Assembly (NCBI RefSeq): GCF_022921095.1
Contig: NZ_CP095053.1
Location: 1,034,501 to 1,098,500 of the forward strand
Length of the DNA stretch: 64,000 nucleotides
Direction of reading: 5' to 3'
Source of the DNA: Hymenobacter aerilatus
Lineage (GTDB): Bacteria > Bacteroidota > Bacteroidia > Cytophagales > Hymenobacteraceae
Both the position numbers and the translations under genes were made by a program. Below are positions 9,975 to 18,936 of the stretch, piece by piece; within the stretch, counting starts at the first letter, position 1; every line of letters starts with the position of its first letter. The notes beneath the pieces were generated by a model. It was given only the letters and a program-made list of their open reading frames with translations. It was not told where the DNA came from and made no database searches.

Positions 9975-10289
9975 ATGGAGTATATGACTGATACTTCCTC
10001 TTCTTCCTTCACTAAGAAATGCCCACACTGCCAAGAATGGTCGGCGTGGAACCAACGCCCCAACGACCGGTGCGAACATTGCGGTGAATTTCTGGATCCG
10101 CGGGCGCAAAAACGGCTGGAGGAGCAGCAGCAAAAAGCCAAGCAGCCCGACCAACCAACCTTCTTCGAAATACAACCCGACGACAACGTGGTGGTGCGGT
10201 TTTTCAAGCGTATGGGCCGGGTAGGGCAAGTGGTGTTCGGGGCTATTCTGGCATTTTTTATTGCGGTTGTCACCTTCGCGGCGGGCTAG
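9975..10289 (+). CDS. small zinc-ribbon membrane protein
   Basis: About 104 residues from ATG 9975 (or 101 from ATG 9984). It has an N-terminal zinc ribbon with two CxxC pairs (CPHCQEW and CEHCGEF), a basic and Gln-rich linker (residues KRLEEQQQKAKQ), then one C-terminal membrane helix (VVFGAILAFFIAVVTFAAG). A ribbon facing the cytoplasm and tethered by a C-terminal helix is the likely topology. The next gene starts one base after its stop, so the two are probably translated together. No specific function recognised. Confidence 0.7.
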   Translation: MEYMTDTSSSSFTKKCPHCQEWSAWNQRPNDRCEHCGEFLDPRAQKRLEEQQQKAKQPDQPTFFEIQPDDNVVVRFFKRMGRVGQVVFGAILAFFIAVVTFAAG

Positions 10290-10290
10290 G

Positions 10291-10662
10291 GTGGGGCTGC
10301 GGTCCGGCCCGCGCCGTCTTCTGCTGATGGGCGGGGTGTTGCTCTATGCGGTGCTATACCTCAATCGCCACATATGGCATTACCCACTGCCGTCCTGGCT
10401 ATCTTCCCACGGCGCCGACCTGCTGGCTATGCCCATTCTGCTGAGCCTCACGCTAGCCGTACAGCGTCGCCTGTTTCCGCAGTTCCGTAAGCTAGTACTC
10501 CCCGATTCGTGGCTGTTGGGCGCTTGGCTGGCTGTATCGGTGTGGTTTGAGGGTGTGCTGCCCTATTTTTCCGCCGTAGCTGTAGGTGACCCATTGGATG
10601 TGGCCGCCTATGGGGTAGGTACCTTGGCCTTCCGGCGCTGGTTCAACTGGGCTGAGCAGTAA
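10291..10662 (+). CDS. small multi-pass membrane protein of unknown function
   Basis: Start taken as GTG 10291, one base after the preceding stop; ATG 10327 is an alternative. About 123 residues with three to four hydrophobic segments and a motif HGADLLAMPILL that I associate with a Bacteroidota family sometimes labelled, on little evidence, as a magnesium-citrate transporter. It is far too short for a classical transporter. Tight coupling to the zinc-ribbon gene suggests the two proteins work at the membrane together. Function not assigned. Confidence 0.65.
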   Translation: MGLRSGPRRLLLMGGVLLYAVLYLNRHIWHYPLPSWLSSHGADLLAMPILLSLTLAVQRRLFPQFRKLVLPDSWLLGAWLAVSVWFEGVLPYFSAVAVGDPLDVAAYGVGTLAFRRWFNWAEQ

Positions 10663-10663
10663 A

Positions 10664-10843
10664 ATGGTGAAGTGGTGAGTTTGTGAAGCGTACAATAAAC
10701 GCGTGTCATCCTGAGCTTGCGAAGGACCTTATGCCCGTAGAACGAGTCGTTGTTACGATAATCGTTCACACGTGAGAAGGTCCTTCGCAAGCTCAGGATG
10801 ACACGCGTTTATTGTACGCTTCACAAACTCACCACTTCACCAT
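10664..10843. repeat. interspersed hairpin (family R), copy 2, with 67-bp perfect arms
   Basis: Left arm 10664-10730 and right arm 10777-10843 are perfect complements over 67 bases with a 46-base loop. The inner part is the family R core (TGTCATCCTGAGC ... GAAGGACCTT); the outer part adds about 38 bases (GGTGAAGTGGTGAG...). The perfect outer match suggests either recent duplication of the element or gene conversion between arms. It lies between the convergent ends of a membrane-protein gene and the AbiEi-like gene. Confidence 0.9.
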
Positions 10844-10844
10844 C

Positions 10845-11837
10845 TCACAACTCAACGCACGACTTGACATCCTGGGCTAGTGCGGCGGCGCGGGGGGTAG
10901 CAGCGGCCAGTAGGTCGGCGTAGACGACCAGCGGCGGGGCGCATTGTTCAAGGTCGGGGGAGAGCGGTAGAAAATACGGATTGAGCAGCTCTACTGGGCC
11001 CCGCTGGCAAGGCACTAGCTGGAGCTGATGTGCCAGCTGCGCGCGGGGTAGGGTGCTGTAGAGCATGAGCAGGGGCGGCGGAGCAGCTGCAAGGCCTAGT
11101 AACCGCTGCGCAGCCGCTTCGCCGCTCCAAACGCAGCCCGCGGGTAGGGGATAGGGCCAAGTGGGCGGGGCAGCTGTCAGCCACCGGTAGCGCTGCGGAT
11201 TCAGGCGGTTACGCAGGGTAGTGGCGTAGTGCTCTACCCAGTGCTCTATCACTGCCGGGCGTAGGGCTGCCCACTCGGCTGGCTCAGCCGACCACAGCGC
11301 GTGCCCGGCCAGGTAGGCCAGCGTGCGCACCACTACCGAGGGCGAAAAGCGGGTAGCCTTGGCAATTTCCCGGACCGGACAAGCCACCAGTGCCGGCGTG
11401 CGCAGCAGCAGAAACACCAGGCGCATCCCAGCCACGTTCAGCCGGGTAGGAGCGGGGGGCGTGGGACCCGGCCCAGCTGGTTGATTGCCGCGCAAGGCTA
11501 CCAATAGCCCCGCCGCGTGCCGCAGCCAGGCATTGCCGGCGGCATCGGCGTAGCAGATGCCCCGTGTCCGCAGATGGGTGCGGGCCTGTTGGGAGATGCG
11601 CTCGGCCACCACCAGCAGTGGTGGCCCCGAATGCGTGAGACGGTCTAGGGCAGTATTCCAAGCAGTTTCGGCTACCAGGGGGAGGGCCACCACGTTGAAC
11701 TGGGCGCTGGCCCCCAACTGCCAAATCTGCTGGGCTGCCCCAGTTGCCGGCCCCGCACTGATGCGGACGGCCAGTGCCTGCTGTAGCCCCAGCCGGACCT
11801 GCTCCAGCAAGACAGATGCGGAAAATAAAGCTGACAA
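10845..11837 (-). CDS. AbiEi-like winged-helix protein
   Basis: About 330 residues from a TTG at 11837; no ATG lies near the N-terminus and the frame is open to 11915. The N-terminal half (VVALPLVAETAWNTAL ... ICYADAAGNAWLRH) resembles the small nuclease-like or sensor fold seen in Bacteroidota AbiEi-type proteins. A winged helix follows (LVFLLLRTPALVACPVREIAKATRFSPSVVVRTLAYLAG), then a C-terminal domain with PAGCVWSGEAAAQRLLG and LNPYFLPL...PPLVVYADLLA. AbiEi proteins are DNA-binding antitoxins of type IV toxin-antitoxin pairs, but no AbiEii nucleotidyltransferase toxin is adjacent. It may be a stand-alone regulator. Recognition rests on memory of the family. Confidence 0.55.
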   Translation of the reverse strand: MSALFSASVLLEQVRLGLQQALAVRISAGPATGAAQQIWQLGASAQFNVVALPLVAETAWNTALDRLTHSGPPLLVVAERISQQARTHLRTRGICYADAAGNAWLRHAAGLLVALRGNQPAGPGPTPPAPTRLNVAGMRLVFLLLRTPALVACPVREIAKATRFSPSVVVRTLAYLAGHALWSAEPAEWAALRPAVIEHWVEHYATTLRNRLNPQRYRWLTAAPPTWPYPLPAGCVWSGEAAAQRLLGLAAAPPPLLMLYSTLPRAQLAHQLQLVPCQRGPVELLNPYFLPLSPDLEQCAPPLVVYADLLAAATPRAAALAQDVKSCVEL

Positions 11838-11919
11838 AATACGCGTGCAACCGGCGCTACGCAGCCGGCATAAGAATAAGTAGAACGAAGGAAAGGAAGG
11901 TCGAGAAAGCCCCAAACAA

Positions 11920-11952
11920 CAAGACCGGAGCTGGTAGCCAGCCCCGGTCTTG
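11920..11952 (-). terminator. terminator of the lipoprotein gene
   Basis: CAAGACCGG and CCGGTCTTG arms with an inner GCTGG/CCAGC stem. Read on the minus strand it lies 40 bases after the stop of the lipoprotein at 11993 and is followed by a T-rich stretch. Confidence 0.75.
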
Positions 11953-11992
11953 CGTATGCGTCGGCGCGGCAGAAGCCGTGCGATGAGCAGGG

Positions 11993-13444
11993 TTAGTACG
12001 TCGTGTTCTGCGGATCGAAGTTGGTCCAGCCTTGCAGCCAGTTATCGGAACCGTTGAAGGCGCCGCGGTAGGTTACCTTTTCGAAGAAGCTGTCGGCAGC
12101 TTTGCCCGTAAACACGGCCCCTGTCAGCAGCGAAGAAGAGCTAGATAGCAGGAAGTTAGGTGCCGTCAGGTTGAAGTTGTTAGTGTTCAAACCCAGCGTG
12201 CCCAGGTTGGCCTGCGTTACTACCGCGTTGTTCTTGCCCGTGCCATTAAACCAGGTTTGTACGTCGGCGTCGGTGAAGGCACCCGTGCCGGTGTTGGCGG
12301 CGGCGCGTATTGGCGTGTTCATGTTAGCCAGCGTTACGCCAGCTATTTGCATACCATTGTTTTGTACGTTGGCCCATGTAGTAGTACCATCTAAGCGTAA
12401 ACCTTCGGGGTAACCTACAAATACTGAGTTGAATACACTGAGAGACGTATTACGACGCAGGTGCATAGCCGACTGATACGGGCCACTACCTGACAAGGTG
12501 CCGACAGGTGGTGCACCTCCCGTTACGAAGATGCTGACGTTGCTGAATACAGGGGCCGTGAGGGGTAGGCCATTATTCTCGGTTGGGGCGCCCGTAGCAG
12601 GCGTGCCAGGATTGTAGTTGTCCGATTCAAAACCGTTGGAACTCGATTGGTCAGCATACTGTGGGTCACGCAGCGATACGGCGTATTGAATCTTACCGGT
12701 AAAGCCTAGGTCGGTATCGAAGTCATCATCCCAGCCGCGATGCGCAACCAAGTGCTTAGCATTTACGGTGCCGCCAAACCATTCGAAGGAGTCATCCCCG
12801 CAGTAGGATACCTGTACGTAGTCGATAGTAGTACCCGAGCCTACTCCATATAATGTCAGCCCGTTGATTTCGCTATTCGGCTCTGATGTGAGTGGTACCC
12901 CAGCAAACTCAATGCGCACGTATCGTATAATACCCGAGTTATCCGTAGGATTCGTACCGCCAAAGGCCCCGCCCTGTGGTCCTGACGTTATTCCACCCTC
13001 CATCTTCGTAGCCTCAAGCGGTCGGTTGATGGGAGCTTCTCCTGCTATTATGAGCCCTCCCCAGTCGCCGTAGTTGCGGGTGCCTGGCGCTTGTGACGAC
13101 GTAAATACAATAGGCCGTTCTTTGGTGCCCTCAGCCCGAATGATTGCGCCTCTTTCAATAATCAGAGCCCCCTTGTTAGTACGGTCGCCCATAATAACTG
13201 TACCGGGTTCAATTTCTAACGTCACACCACGCGTTACATAAACAGGGCCTTGTAGAATGTATTTTTCGCTGGCTACCAGCTTGCGATTGGCCGTGATATT
13301 ACCTTGTAGTATTACTCGTCCTTGGGCATCGGTAGGACCGGAAGGATTTACCGCAGCGGTGTCATTGTCGTCGTTGCAACTTGTTGTGGCAGTGGCAGCA
13401 CCAGCCAGCATCAGCATCAACAGAAGGCGAGGAATGCGTTTCAT
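11993..13444 (-). CDS. surface lipoprotein paired with a TonB-dependent receptor
   Basis: From ATG 13444 the protein is 483 residues, with a lipoprotein signal (MKRIPRLLLMLMLAGAATAT, then TSC, Cys23). Its body looks like a parallel beta-helix: repeated short turns such as LEIEPGTVIMGDRTNKGALII, GDWGGLIIAGEAPIN and IDYVQVSYCGDDSFEWFGGTV. The acidic stretch HRGWDDDFDTDLGF could bind a cation. It lies 75 bases after the TonB receptor gene on the same strand, and a terminator follows, so the two probably form an operon in which the lipoprotein captures a ligand at the surface. The ligand is unknown. The family is common in Bacteroidota with vague or misleading labels. Confidence 0.8.
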   Translation of the reverse strand: MKRIPRLLLMLMLAGAATATTSCNDDNDTAAVNPSGPTDAQGRVILQGNITANRKLVASEKYILQGPVYVTRGVTLEIEPGTVIMGDRTNKGALIIERGAIIRAEGTKERPIVFTSSQAPGTRNYGDWGGLIIAGEAPINRPLEATKMEGGITSGPQGGAFGGTNPTDNSGIIRYVRIEFAGVPLTSEPNSEINGLTLYGVGSGTTIDYVQVSYCGDDSFEWFGGTVNAKHLVAHRGWDDDFDTDLGFTGKIQYAVSLRDPQYADQSSSNGFESDNYNPGTPATGAPTENNGLPLTAPVFSNVSIFVTGGAPPVGTLSGSGPYQSAMHLRRNTSLSVFNSVFVGYPEGLRLDGTTTWANVQNNGMQIAGVTLANMNTPIRAAANTGTGAFTDADVQTWFNGTGKNNAVVTQANLGTLGLNTNNFNLTAPNFLLSSSSSLLTGAVFTGKAADSFFEKVTYRGAFNGSDNWLQGWTNFDPQNTTY

Positions 13445-13519
13445 AAAAAGAAAAAGGTGAAAGATGGTATGCAAAAAGTAGAGGATGGCTTTATACCGTG
13501 TATGCTGGCCTAAGGAGTT

Positions 13520-16384
13520 TTAGAAGCTGTAGGTCAGCCCCAGGGTACCGTAGGAACCACGACGGAACACGCGCACGTCCAAGTCGTTGCTGTCGATACG
13601 GGCATTACGATTTACGTCCTGCACCAGGCGCACACGCTGGTTAAATATGTCTTGGTAGGCGGCGCGCAACTCCCAGTTTTTGCGAATTCGCTGAGTTACT
13701 ACCAGATCGAGTACGTTGCGCGGTGCCTCATACACATTGGGCACTAGATCGTTACCCACAGCAAAGATTCGGGGACCCGCCACATTATAGAGCAAGCTAA
13801 TTTGCGTACCCCGTTCTTCGTCGGTATAGTAGGCGTTCAGGTTAATTAGGTAGGGAGATTGGTTTTGTAGTGCCCGGTCTCGTTGCGACTCATCCGGCGT
13901 CGCCTCCGTTACGCTACCGCTCTGCGTTGGCAGTAGAATACGCTCACCCAAATTGATGCGGCTGTAGAGATAGGAGGCGTTGCCGACAAACGATAAGCGT
14001 TGCAGGAACAGCGACTCCGTGAGGCCTACCAGCGACTTGCGCACTTCGGCTTCCACGCCATAGGTGATTGCTTCCTTCGAGTTAGTGAAGGCGTAGTTCA
14101 AAGAAGTAGGGCCCCCAGCGGTTTGCAACAGGTACGATTCAATGGCGTTGTTGAAATGCTTGTAGAAGGCACCTACCGTAATTTGTTCATTGGTCGAAGG
14201 GTATAGCTCCCATCGCAGGTCAACGTTCTGAATAGTAGCCGTTTTCAGAGCAGTGTTGCCTAGGTTTACCGAATTTAGATTGAAGTCGTAGAAGATAAAT
14301 GGTGCCAATTCCCGGAACTCGGGTCGGTTGATGGTAGAAGCATAAGCGGCTCGTACCAAGGACTTATCATTCAGGTTGTAAGTCAGGTTTAGCGAAGGCA
14401 GCGGGCTGAACAGCTTCTGACCGCCGGTAACCGAAGGGCCGGTGTAGAGAAAGCCATTCAAGCGCTGGTCGTTGTACTCGCCCCGGAAGCCGGCCGTACC
14501 TATGAACTTGCCCAGCGGCAGCGTAAGGCTAGCGTAGGCAGCCGCCAACGTGTTGCTAGCCGTGTAGCGGTTGTCGGGGGTAGTACCCTCTTCCAACGAA
14601 AGGCCACCGGTATTGCCAGTCACGTTTGCGGGGGCAAACACCTCGCCCACAGGTAATGTGCGGCTGTTATTCGTGGCAGGGCCTATACCTTGGTAGCCAA
14701 AGAAGCGGGCCGTAAAATCCCGGTCTTTACGCTCAGCATAGAAGCCGGCTTTCAGCTTAAACTTGCTCTCGTTCTTTACTGAGTCCAGCAGACCCAAGGC
14801 GTGCGTCAGGTCGCCGGTAAGGGTTACTACCCGCTCATTGAGGTTTGAGAAGTAACGGCCTGCATCTGTCAGAACTGGGTTAACAGGGATAGCAACTGAG
14901 TAAGGCACCGATTGTTCGCTGGAGCCAGCATTAGCCAGCGGACGGGTGTAGCGCACCCGACGCCAGTCGGGCTCTTTGCGCAAGGTATAGGAGAAGCCGC
15001 TCGCCCAGCCAATTTTGGTACGGTAGTTAGCTAGCTCGTGTTGGCCTACTAACTGCCCCGAATAGATGCTGCGACTCTCAAAACGCTGAGAGTAAGAGCG
15101 CTCATCTGTAGAAGAAGGATTATTTGCTCCTTCGCGGACTACCGTTTCAGAAGTACCTAATTGGTTAAATAGGTTTTTGAATTCAAGGGTATTACGGGCA
15201 TTTAGGCGCAGCCAGAAGTTTTGTACTACCCCTACACGCACCTCACTATCGTACAAATTGTCGCGGTAGTCGGTGGCTAGAACGTTATTATTTCCTACCT
15301 CATAAGTTCTCAGCGAAACATCGGCTTGCTGATGGTAGTTGGCGTAGTTGATGCTGGTGAGGGTACCGGCTTGTTTCTCGCCCAGCTCAAAGCGCCGGCC
15401 CATGTTAAACGACATGCGCAGGTCGGGAGCAACGGTTTTCGACTGTAGACCCCAGGTGTTGGGGAGTTGGTTTGCCAGTTCAGCCCGCTGCTGGTTGCTG
15501 TAGTTTTCTCTTACCAACCCCCGGAAGCCCGGCCAGCTATTCGGAATAGCCCGGTCTCCGTCGCCGAAGCCAATAAAGTCCAGTTTGCCCCGTTGGGTCT
15601 GCTGCACCGATTTGCCCGTAGTACCAGCGCGGTAGCCGCCCAGCACGCTTAGGTTGGTGAAGTTTTCCTCCGGTGCCCGTTTGGTGTATACTTTGATGAC
15701 CCCACCGGCAAAGTCGCCGGGCAGCTCCGCCGAGCCCGATTTGTAGATCAGCATGCGGTCAATCACGCTGCTGGGAATCATATCAAAGGAGAAAGCGCGC
15801 GTGTCAACTTCCGAGCTGGGCGTGAGCACATCGTTTAGCATCACCGCATTGTAGCGCTGCGTAAGGCCGCGCACCAAGATGAAGCGGTTGTCGGCAATAG
15901 ACACGCCCGGCACACGCCGCGCTACCTGGGCAGCGTCGCGGTCCTGCGACTTCACAATCTGCTCGGCCGATACACCCACTGCTACCAGCTGGGCATTGCG
16001 CACCTCCGAAATAACGGCTACTTCGGTGTTGGTGCGGCGTTGAGCCGTCACGACCACCTCGCCCAGCGACTGCGAAGAGCTGCTGAGGGCCGTATTCACC
16101 ACCACCACTTTGCCAGGCGCCACGGTTAGACCCGGAATAGTTTTCTTCTCGTACGAAACCGAGCTAACGGCCAGCGAGTAAGTGCCTTCCGGTACGTTGC
16201 TTACCGTGAAGCCCCCATCCAAGTCCGTAGAGGCACCCAAGGAAGTGCCCACAACACCCACGCTGGCCCCAATCAGAGGCTCTTGTGTGGTAGCATCTTT
16301 CACGGTACCCCGAATAGTACCGGTTTGAGCAAAGGCCGTGAGGCTGCTCAGCAGAAAAAATAGTAGAGTAAGAGGGTGCCGCAT
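13520..16384 (-). CDS. TonB-dependent outer-membrane receptor
   Basis: 954 residues with a Sec signal (MRHPLTLLFFLLSSLTAFAQ), a carboxypeptidase-regulatory-like domain (about residues 22-110, GTIRGTVKDATTQEPLIGASV), a plug domain (about 125-250, with SIADNRFILVRGLTQRYN and ELPGDFAGGVIKVYTKR) and a 22-strand beta-barrel ending in the C-terminal aromatic TLGLTYSF. It imports a ligand across the outer membrane using TonB energy. No canonical SusD partner follows; instead the beta-helix lipoprotein is next. The substrate cannot be named. Family identification is secure. Confidence 0.92.
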   Translation of the reverse strand: MRHPLTLLFFLLSSLTAFAQTGTIRGTVKDATTQEPLIGASVGVVGTSLGASTDLDGGFTVSNVPEGTYSLAVSSVSYEKKTIPGLTVAPGKVVVVNTALSSSSQSLGEVVVTAQRRTNTEVAVISEVRNAQLVAVGVSAEQIVKSQDRDAAQVARRVPGVSIADNRFILVRGLTQRYNAVMLNDVLTPSSEVDTRAFSFDMIPSSVIDRMLIYKSGSAELPGDFAGGVIKVYTKRAPEENFTNLSVLGGYRAGTTGKSVQQTQRGKLDFIGFGDGDRAIPNSWPGFRGLVRENYSNQQRAELANQLPNTWGLQSKTVAPDLRMSFNMGRRFELGEKQAGTLTSINYANYHQQADVSLRTYEVGNNNVLATDYRDNLYDSEVRVGVVQNFWLRLNARNTLEFKNLFNQLGTSETVVREGANNPSSTDERSYSQRFESRSIYSGQLVGQHELANYRTKIGWASGFSYTLRKEPDWRRVRYTRPLANAGSSEQSVPYSVAIPVNPVLTDAGRYFSNLNERVVTLTGDLTHALGLLDSVKNESKFKLKAGFYAERKDRDFTARFFGYQGIGPATNNSRTLPVGEVFAPANVTGNTGGLSLEEGTTPDNRYTASNTLAAAYASLTLPLGKFIGTAGFRGEYNDQRLNGFLYTGPSVTGGQKLFSPLPSLNLTYNLNDKSLVRAAYASTINRPEFRELAPFIFYDFNLNSVNLGNTALKTATIQNVDLRWELYPSTNEQITVGAFYKHFNNAIESYLLQTAGGPTSLNYAFTNSKEAITYGVEAEVRKSLVGLTESLFLQRLSFVGNASYLYSRINLGERILLPTQSGSVTEATPDESQRDRALQNQSPYLINLNAYYTDEERGTQISLLYNVAGPRIFAVGNDLVPNVYEAPRNVLDLVVTQRIRKNWELRAAYQDIFNQRVRLVQDVNRNARIDSNDLDVRVFRRGSYGTLGLTYSF

Positions 16385-16505
16385 AGGTTTGATTTATGCT
16401 GCAAAGCTCCTCCGGCTACATTGCCCTAGTTTGTCCCGATTGTTAAGTGATTGTTATAGAATATTGGGCTATGTGAAGCCTGTATTATCTGCCGGGTAGG
16501 GCAGC

Positions 16506-17339
16506 TTAATCGAAGATGATGGTTTTGTTGCGGTGCACGAATACGTGCTCGTTGAAGACCAGGTGCAGGGAGCGGGCCAGCACAATTTTCTCCACGTCGC
16601 GGCCGGCCTGGGCCATGTCCTGGGCGCTGCGGGTGTGGTCGACGGGGATGACGCTCTGGGCAATGATAGGCCCCTGGTCGAGCTGCTCGTTGACGAAATG
16701 CGCCGTGGCTCCAATGATTTTCACGCCCCGCTCGTAGGCCTGCGCGTAGGGGCTGGCCCCCACGAAAGCGGGCAGAAACGAGTGGTGAATATTGATCAGG
16801 CGGTTGGGGTAGGCCGCCACAAAATCCGACGATAGAATCCGCATGTATTTAGCCAACACCACAAAATCAGGCTGGTAGGTGGCCAGGGTGGCCAGCACTT
16901 CCGCTTCGTGGGCCTCGCGGGTGCGGTCGGTGTGGGGTAGGTAGTGAAAAGGAATGCCAAACTGCCGCGTGAAAGGACCCAGCACCTCGTGGTTGCTAAC
17001 CACGGCCAGAATCTCAGCGTTCAGCTCCCCAAAGGCGTGGCGCACCAGCAACTCGCCCAGGCAATGGTACTCACGGGTAGCCAGCAGCACAATGCGCTTC
17101 GGCCGATTATCGGACAAGCGCAATACCGCCGCGGGTGGCAGCACGGCGCGCAACTCCCGTTGCAACGTCTCGGCCTCGAAAGTGCCAGCCACCTCCGTCC
17201 GCATAAAAAAGTGGTTGTCGTGGCGCTCCACAAACTCGCCGTTGCGCACGATGTTGAGGCCATGCTGAAACAGCACACCGGTAATCTTATGCACCAGGCC
17301 CGGCGCATCCGGGCAATGAATCAGTAGGGTAGTGGCCAT
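16506..17339 (-). CDS. purU: formyltetrahydrofolate deformylase
   Basis: Hydrolyses 10-formyltetrahydrofolate to tetrahydrofolate and formate, balancing one-carbon pools and supplying formate for purine synthesis. From ATG 17339 it has 277 residues: an N-terminal ACT domain (LLIHCPDAPGLVHKITGVLF) and a C-terminal formyltransferase fold. The catalytic triad is visible as Asn and His in INIHHSFLPAF and Asp in QLDQGPIIAQ. The frame continues a few codons upstream (MRRYPTP), but the ATG at 17339 gives the standard start. It stands alone between the TonB receptor and a hairpin repeat. Confidence 0.93.
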   Translation of the reverse strand: MATTLLIHCPDAPGLVHKITGVLFQHGLNIVRNGEFVERHDNHFFMRTEVAGTFEAETLQRELRAVLPPAAVLRLSDNRPKRIVLLATREYHCLGELLVRHAFGELNAEILAVVSNHEVLGPFTRQFGIPFHYLPHTDRTREAHEAEVLATLATYQPDFVVLAKYMRILSSDFVAAYPNRLINIHHSFLPAFVGASPYAQAYERGVKIIGATAHFVNEQLDQGPIIAQSVIPVDHTRSAQDMAQAGRDVEKIVLARSLHLVFNEHVFVHRNKTIIFD

Positions 17340-17420
17340 GGCAGGGGTAGGGTAGCGCCGCAAGAATACATAAACCGGCTAAGAAATATGAGATAGTGAG
17401 TGGTATGTAAAGGATACAGA

Positions 17421-17522
17421 TGTCATCCTGAGTGCAGCGAAGGACCTTCTCACGCATGAACGACAAGCGTATCAACGACTCGTTCATGCGTGAGAAGGTC
17501 CTTCGCTCCGCTCAGGATGACA
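17421..17522. repeat. interspersed hairpin (family R), copy 3
   Basis: TGTCATCCTGAG...GAAGGACCTTCTCACGC left arm and GCGTGAGAAGGTCCTTCG...CTCAGGATGACA right arm. Here the inner arms extend through CTCACGCATGAACGA, making a shorter loop than copies 1 and 2. It separates purU from the SDR gene, which are divergent. Confidence 0.85.
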
Positions 17523-17606
17523 GACGCTTTTGCTATTCACCACTTCACAAACTCACAACTTCACCACTCACCTAACCCAAACCTGCTGCCTGCCGTTTGA
17601 AGAGCT

Positions 17607-18617
17607 ATGAACGAAGAAAACAAACTCAGCCGTCGGCAGATAATCAGCGGATTAGGCGCCAGTCTGGCCGTGGCCGCCGTGGCACCGGTGCTATCGGCCG
17701 AAGGAGCCACCGCTTCTGCCAGTGCTGCTTCCATACCGCTTAAAGATCCTACCTCTGCCTACCCCAAGCCTCCTTTTAAGGTGCAGGAGCAACCCTGGCC
17801 GGCACTGGCCAGCAAGATGGAGCCGCGCCCCGACCACGGCGAAACCAGCTACAAAGGCTCGGGCCGCCTGAAGGGCCGCAAAGCCCTTATCACGGGTGGC
17901 GACTCCGGTATGGGCCGCGCCGCCGCTATTGCCTACGCCCGCGAAGGTGCCGATGTGGCCATCAACTACCTACCCGCCGAGGAGCCCGACGCCAAGGAGG
18001 TAGTAGCCCTCATCAAAGCGGCCGGGCAGAAAGCCGTGGCCATTCCTGGCGACCTGCGCGACGAGGCCTTTTGCAAGAAGCTGGTAGACGACGCCGTGCG
18101 TCAGCTTGGCGGGCTGGATATCCTGGTCAGCAACGCGGCCCGGCAGCAAAGCAACGAGTCGATTGCGGACATCACCACCGAGCAGTTCGACTGGACCATC
18201 AAAACCAACATCTACGCGCCGTTTTGGCTGATGAAGGCGGCCCTACCTCACCTCAAGCCGGGGTCGGCCATCATTGCCACTACCTCGGTACAGGCTACCG
18301 ACCCCTCGGCCAACCTCTTCGACTATGCGCTGACCAAAGCCGCCGACACCAGCATGGTTCGCTCGCTGGCCAAGCAGCTCGGCCCGAAGGGTATTCGGGT
18401 GAATGGGGTAGCCCCCGGCCCCGTCTGGACGCCATTACAGGCGGCTAAAGGCGGCAGCACCCCGGAAAAGCAGCGGAACTTCGGTGGCGATACACCGCTG
18501 GGCCGGCCCGGCCAGCCCGCCGAGCTGGCCGGCATCTACGTGCTGCTCGCCGACCCGCTGGCCACCTACGCCAACGGTCAGATTTATGGCTCGGCCGGCG
18601 GCGGTGGCCTGCCGTAG
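17607..18617 (+). CDS. short-chain dehydrogenase/reductase with a Tat-type signal
   Basis: 336 residues. The N-terminus MNEENKLSRRQIISGLGASLA has the twin-arginine pattern followed by a hydrophobic stretch, so the folded enzyme is probably exported. The SDR core begins near residue 88: cofactor loop GGDSGMGRA, NAA motif (SNAARQQS), catalytic Ser in ATTSVQ and the YALTK active-site Tyr/Lys pair, then NGVAPGPVWTPL. It resembles the YghA/YhxD-type branch that carries a long N-terminal segment with PKPPF and WPALASKMEPRPDHGE. Substrate unknown. A rho-independent terminator follows. Confidence 0.9.
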   Translation: MNEENKLSRRQIISGLGASLAVAAVAPVLSAEGATASASAASIPLKDPTSAYPKPPFKVQEQPWPALASKMEPRPDHGETSYKGSGRLKGRKALITGGDSGMGRAAAIAYAREGADVAINYLPAEEPDAKEVVALIKAAGQKAVAIPGDLRDEAFCKKLVDDAVRQLGGLDILVSNAARQQSNESIADITTEQFDWTIKTNIYAPFWLMKAALPHLKPGSAIIATTSVQATDPSANLFDYALTKAADTSMVRSLAKQLGPKGIRVNGVAPGPVWTPLQAAKGGSTPEKQRNFGGDTPLGRPGQPAELAGIYVLLADPLATYANGQIYGSAGGGGLP

Positions 18618-18644
18618 CGGTACCTGCGCCCATTGTCACTACAG

Positions 18645-18672
18645 AACGCCCCGGCACTTGCCGGGGCGTTTT
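18645..18672 (+). terminator. terminator after the SDR gene
   Basis: AACGCCCCGGC and GCCGGGGCGTT arms around a short loop, followed by TTTCG, 28 bases after the stop. Confidence 0.85.
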
Positions 18673-18936
18673 CGTGTGTGCCGCGTCGCCGCAAACCTAC
18701 GGTACCTTACAAACAAGGCGAATAGCCAAATGCCGGCTGCTGCCGCGCCGGCTACAAGGTTTGCTGCGGTATGCTCAGTGAAATACGCAGGGTTGATGAA
18801 AGCCGCGGAACCGTACATCAGCGGGAAACAGATGATTTGTCAGTCGTCGTTTCCGGCTCCGGACGTGGCCGTGCACGTAGCTTCTTTTTGGTGAGCTACG
18901 TTAACATTATTTTATCTATCTGTCTCATTCGGTTAT

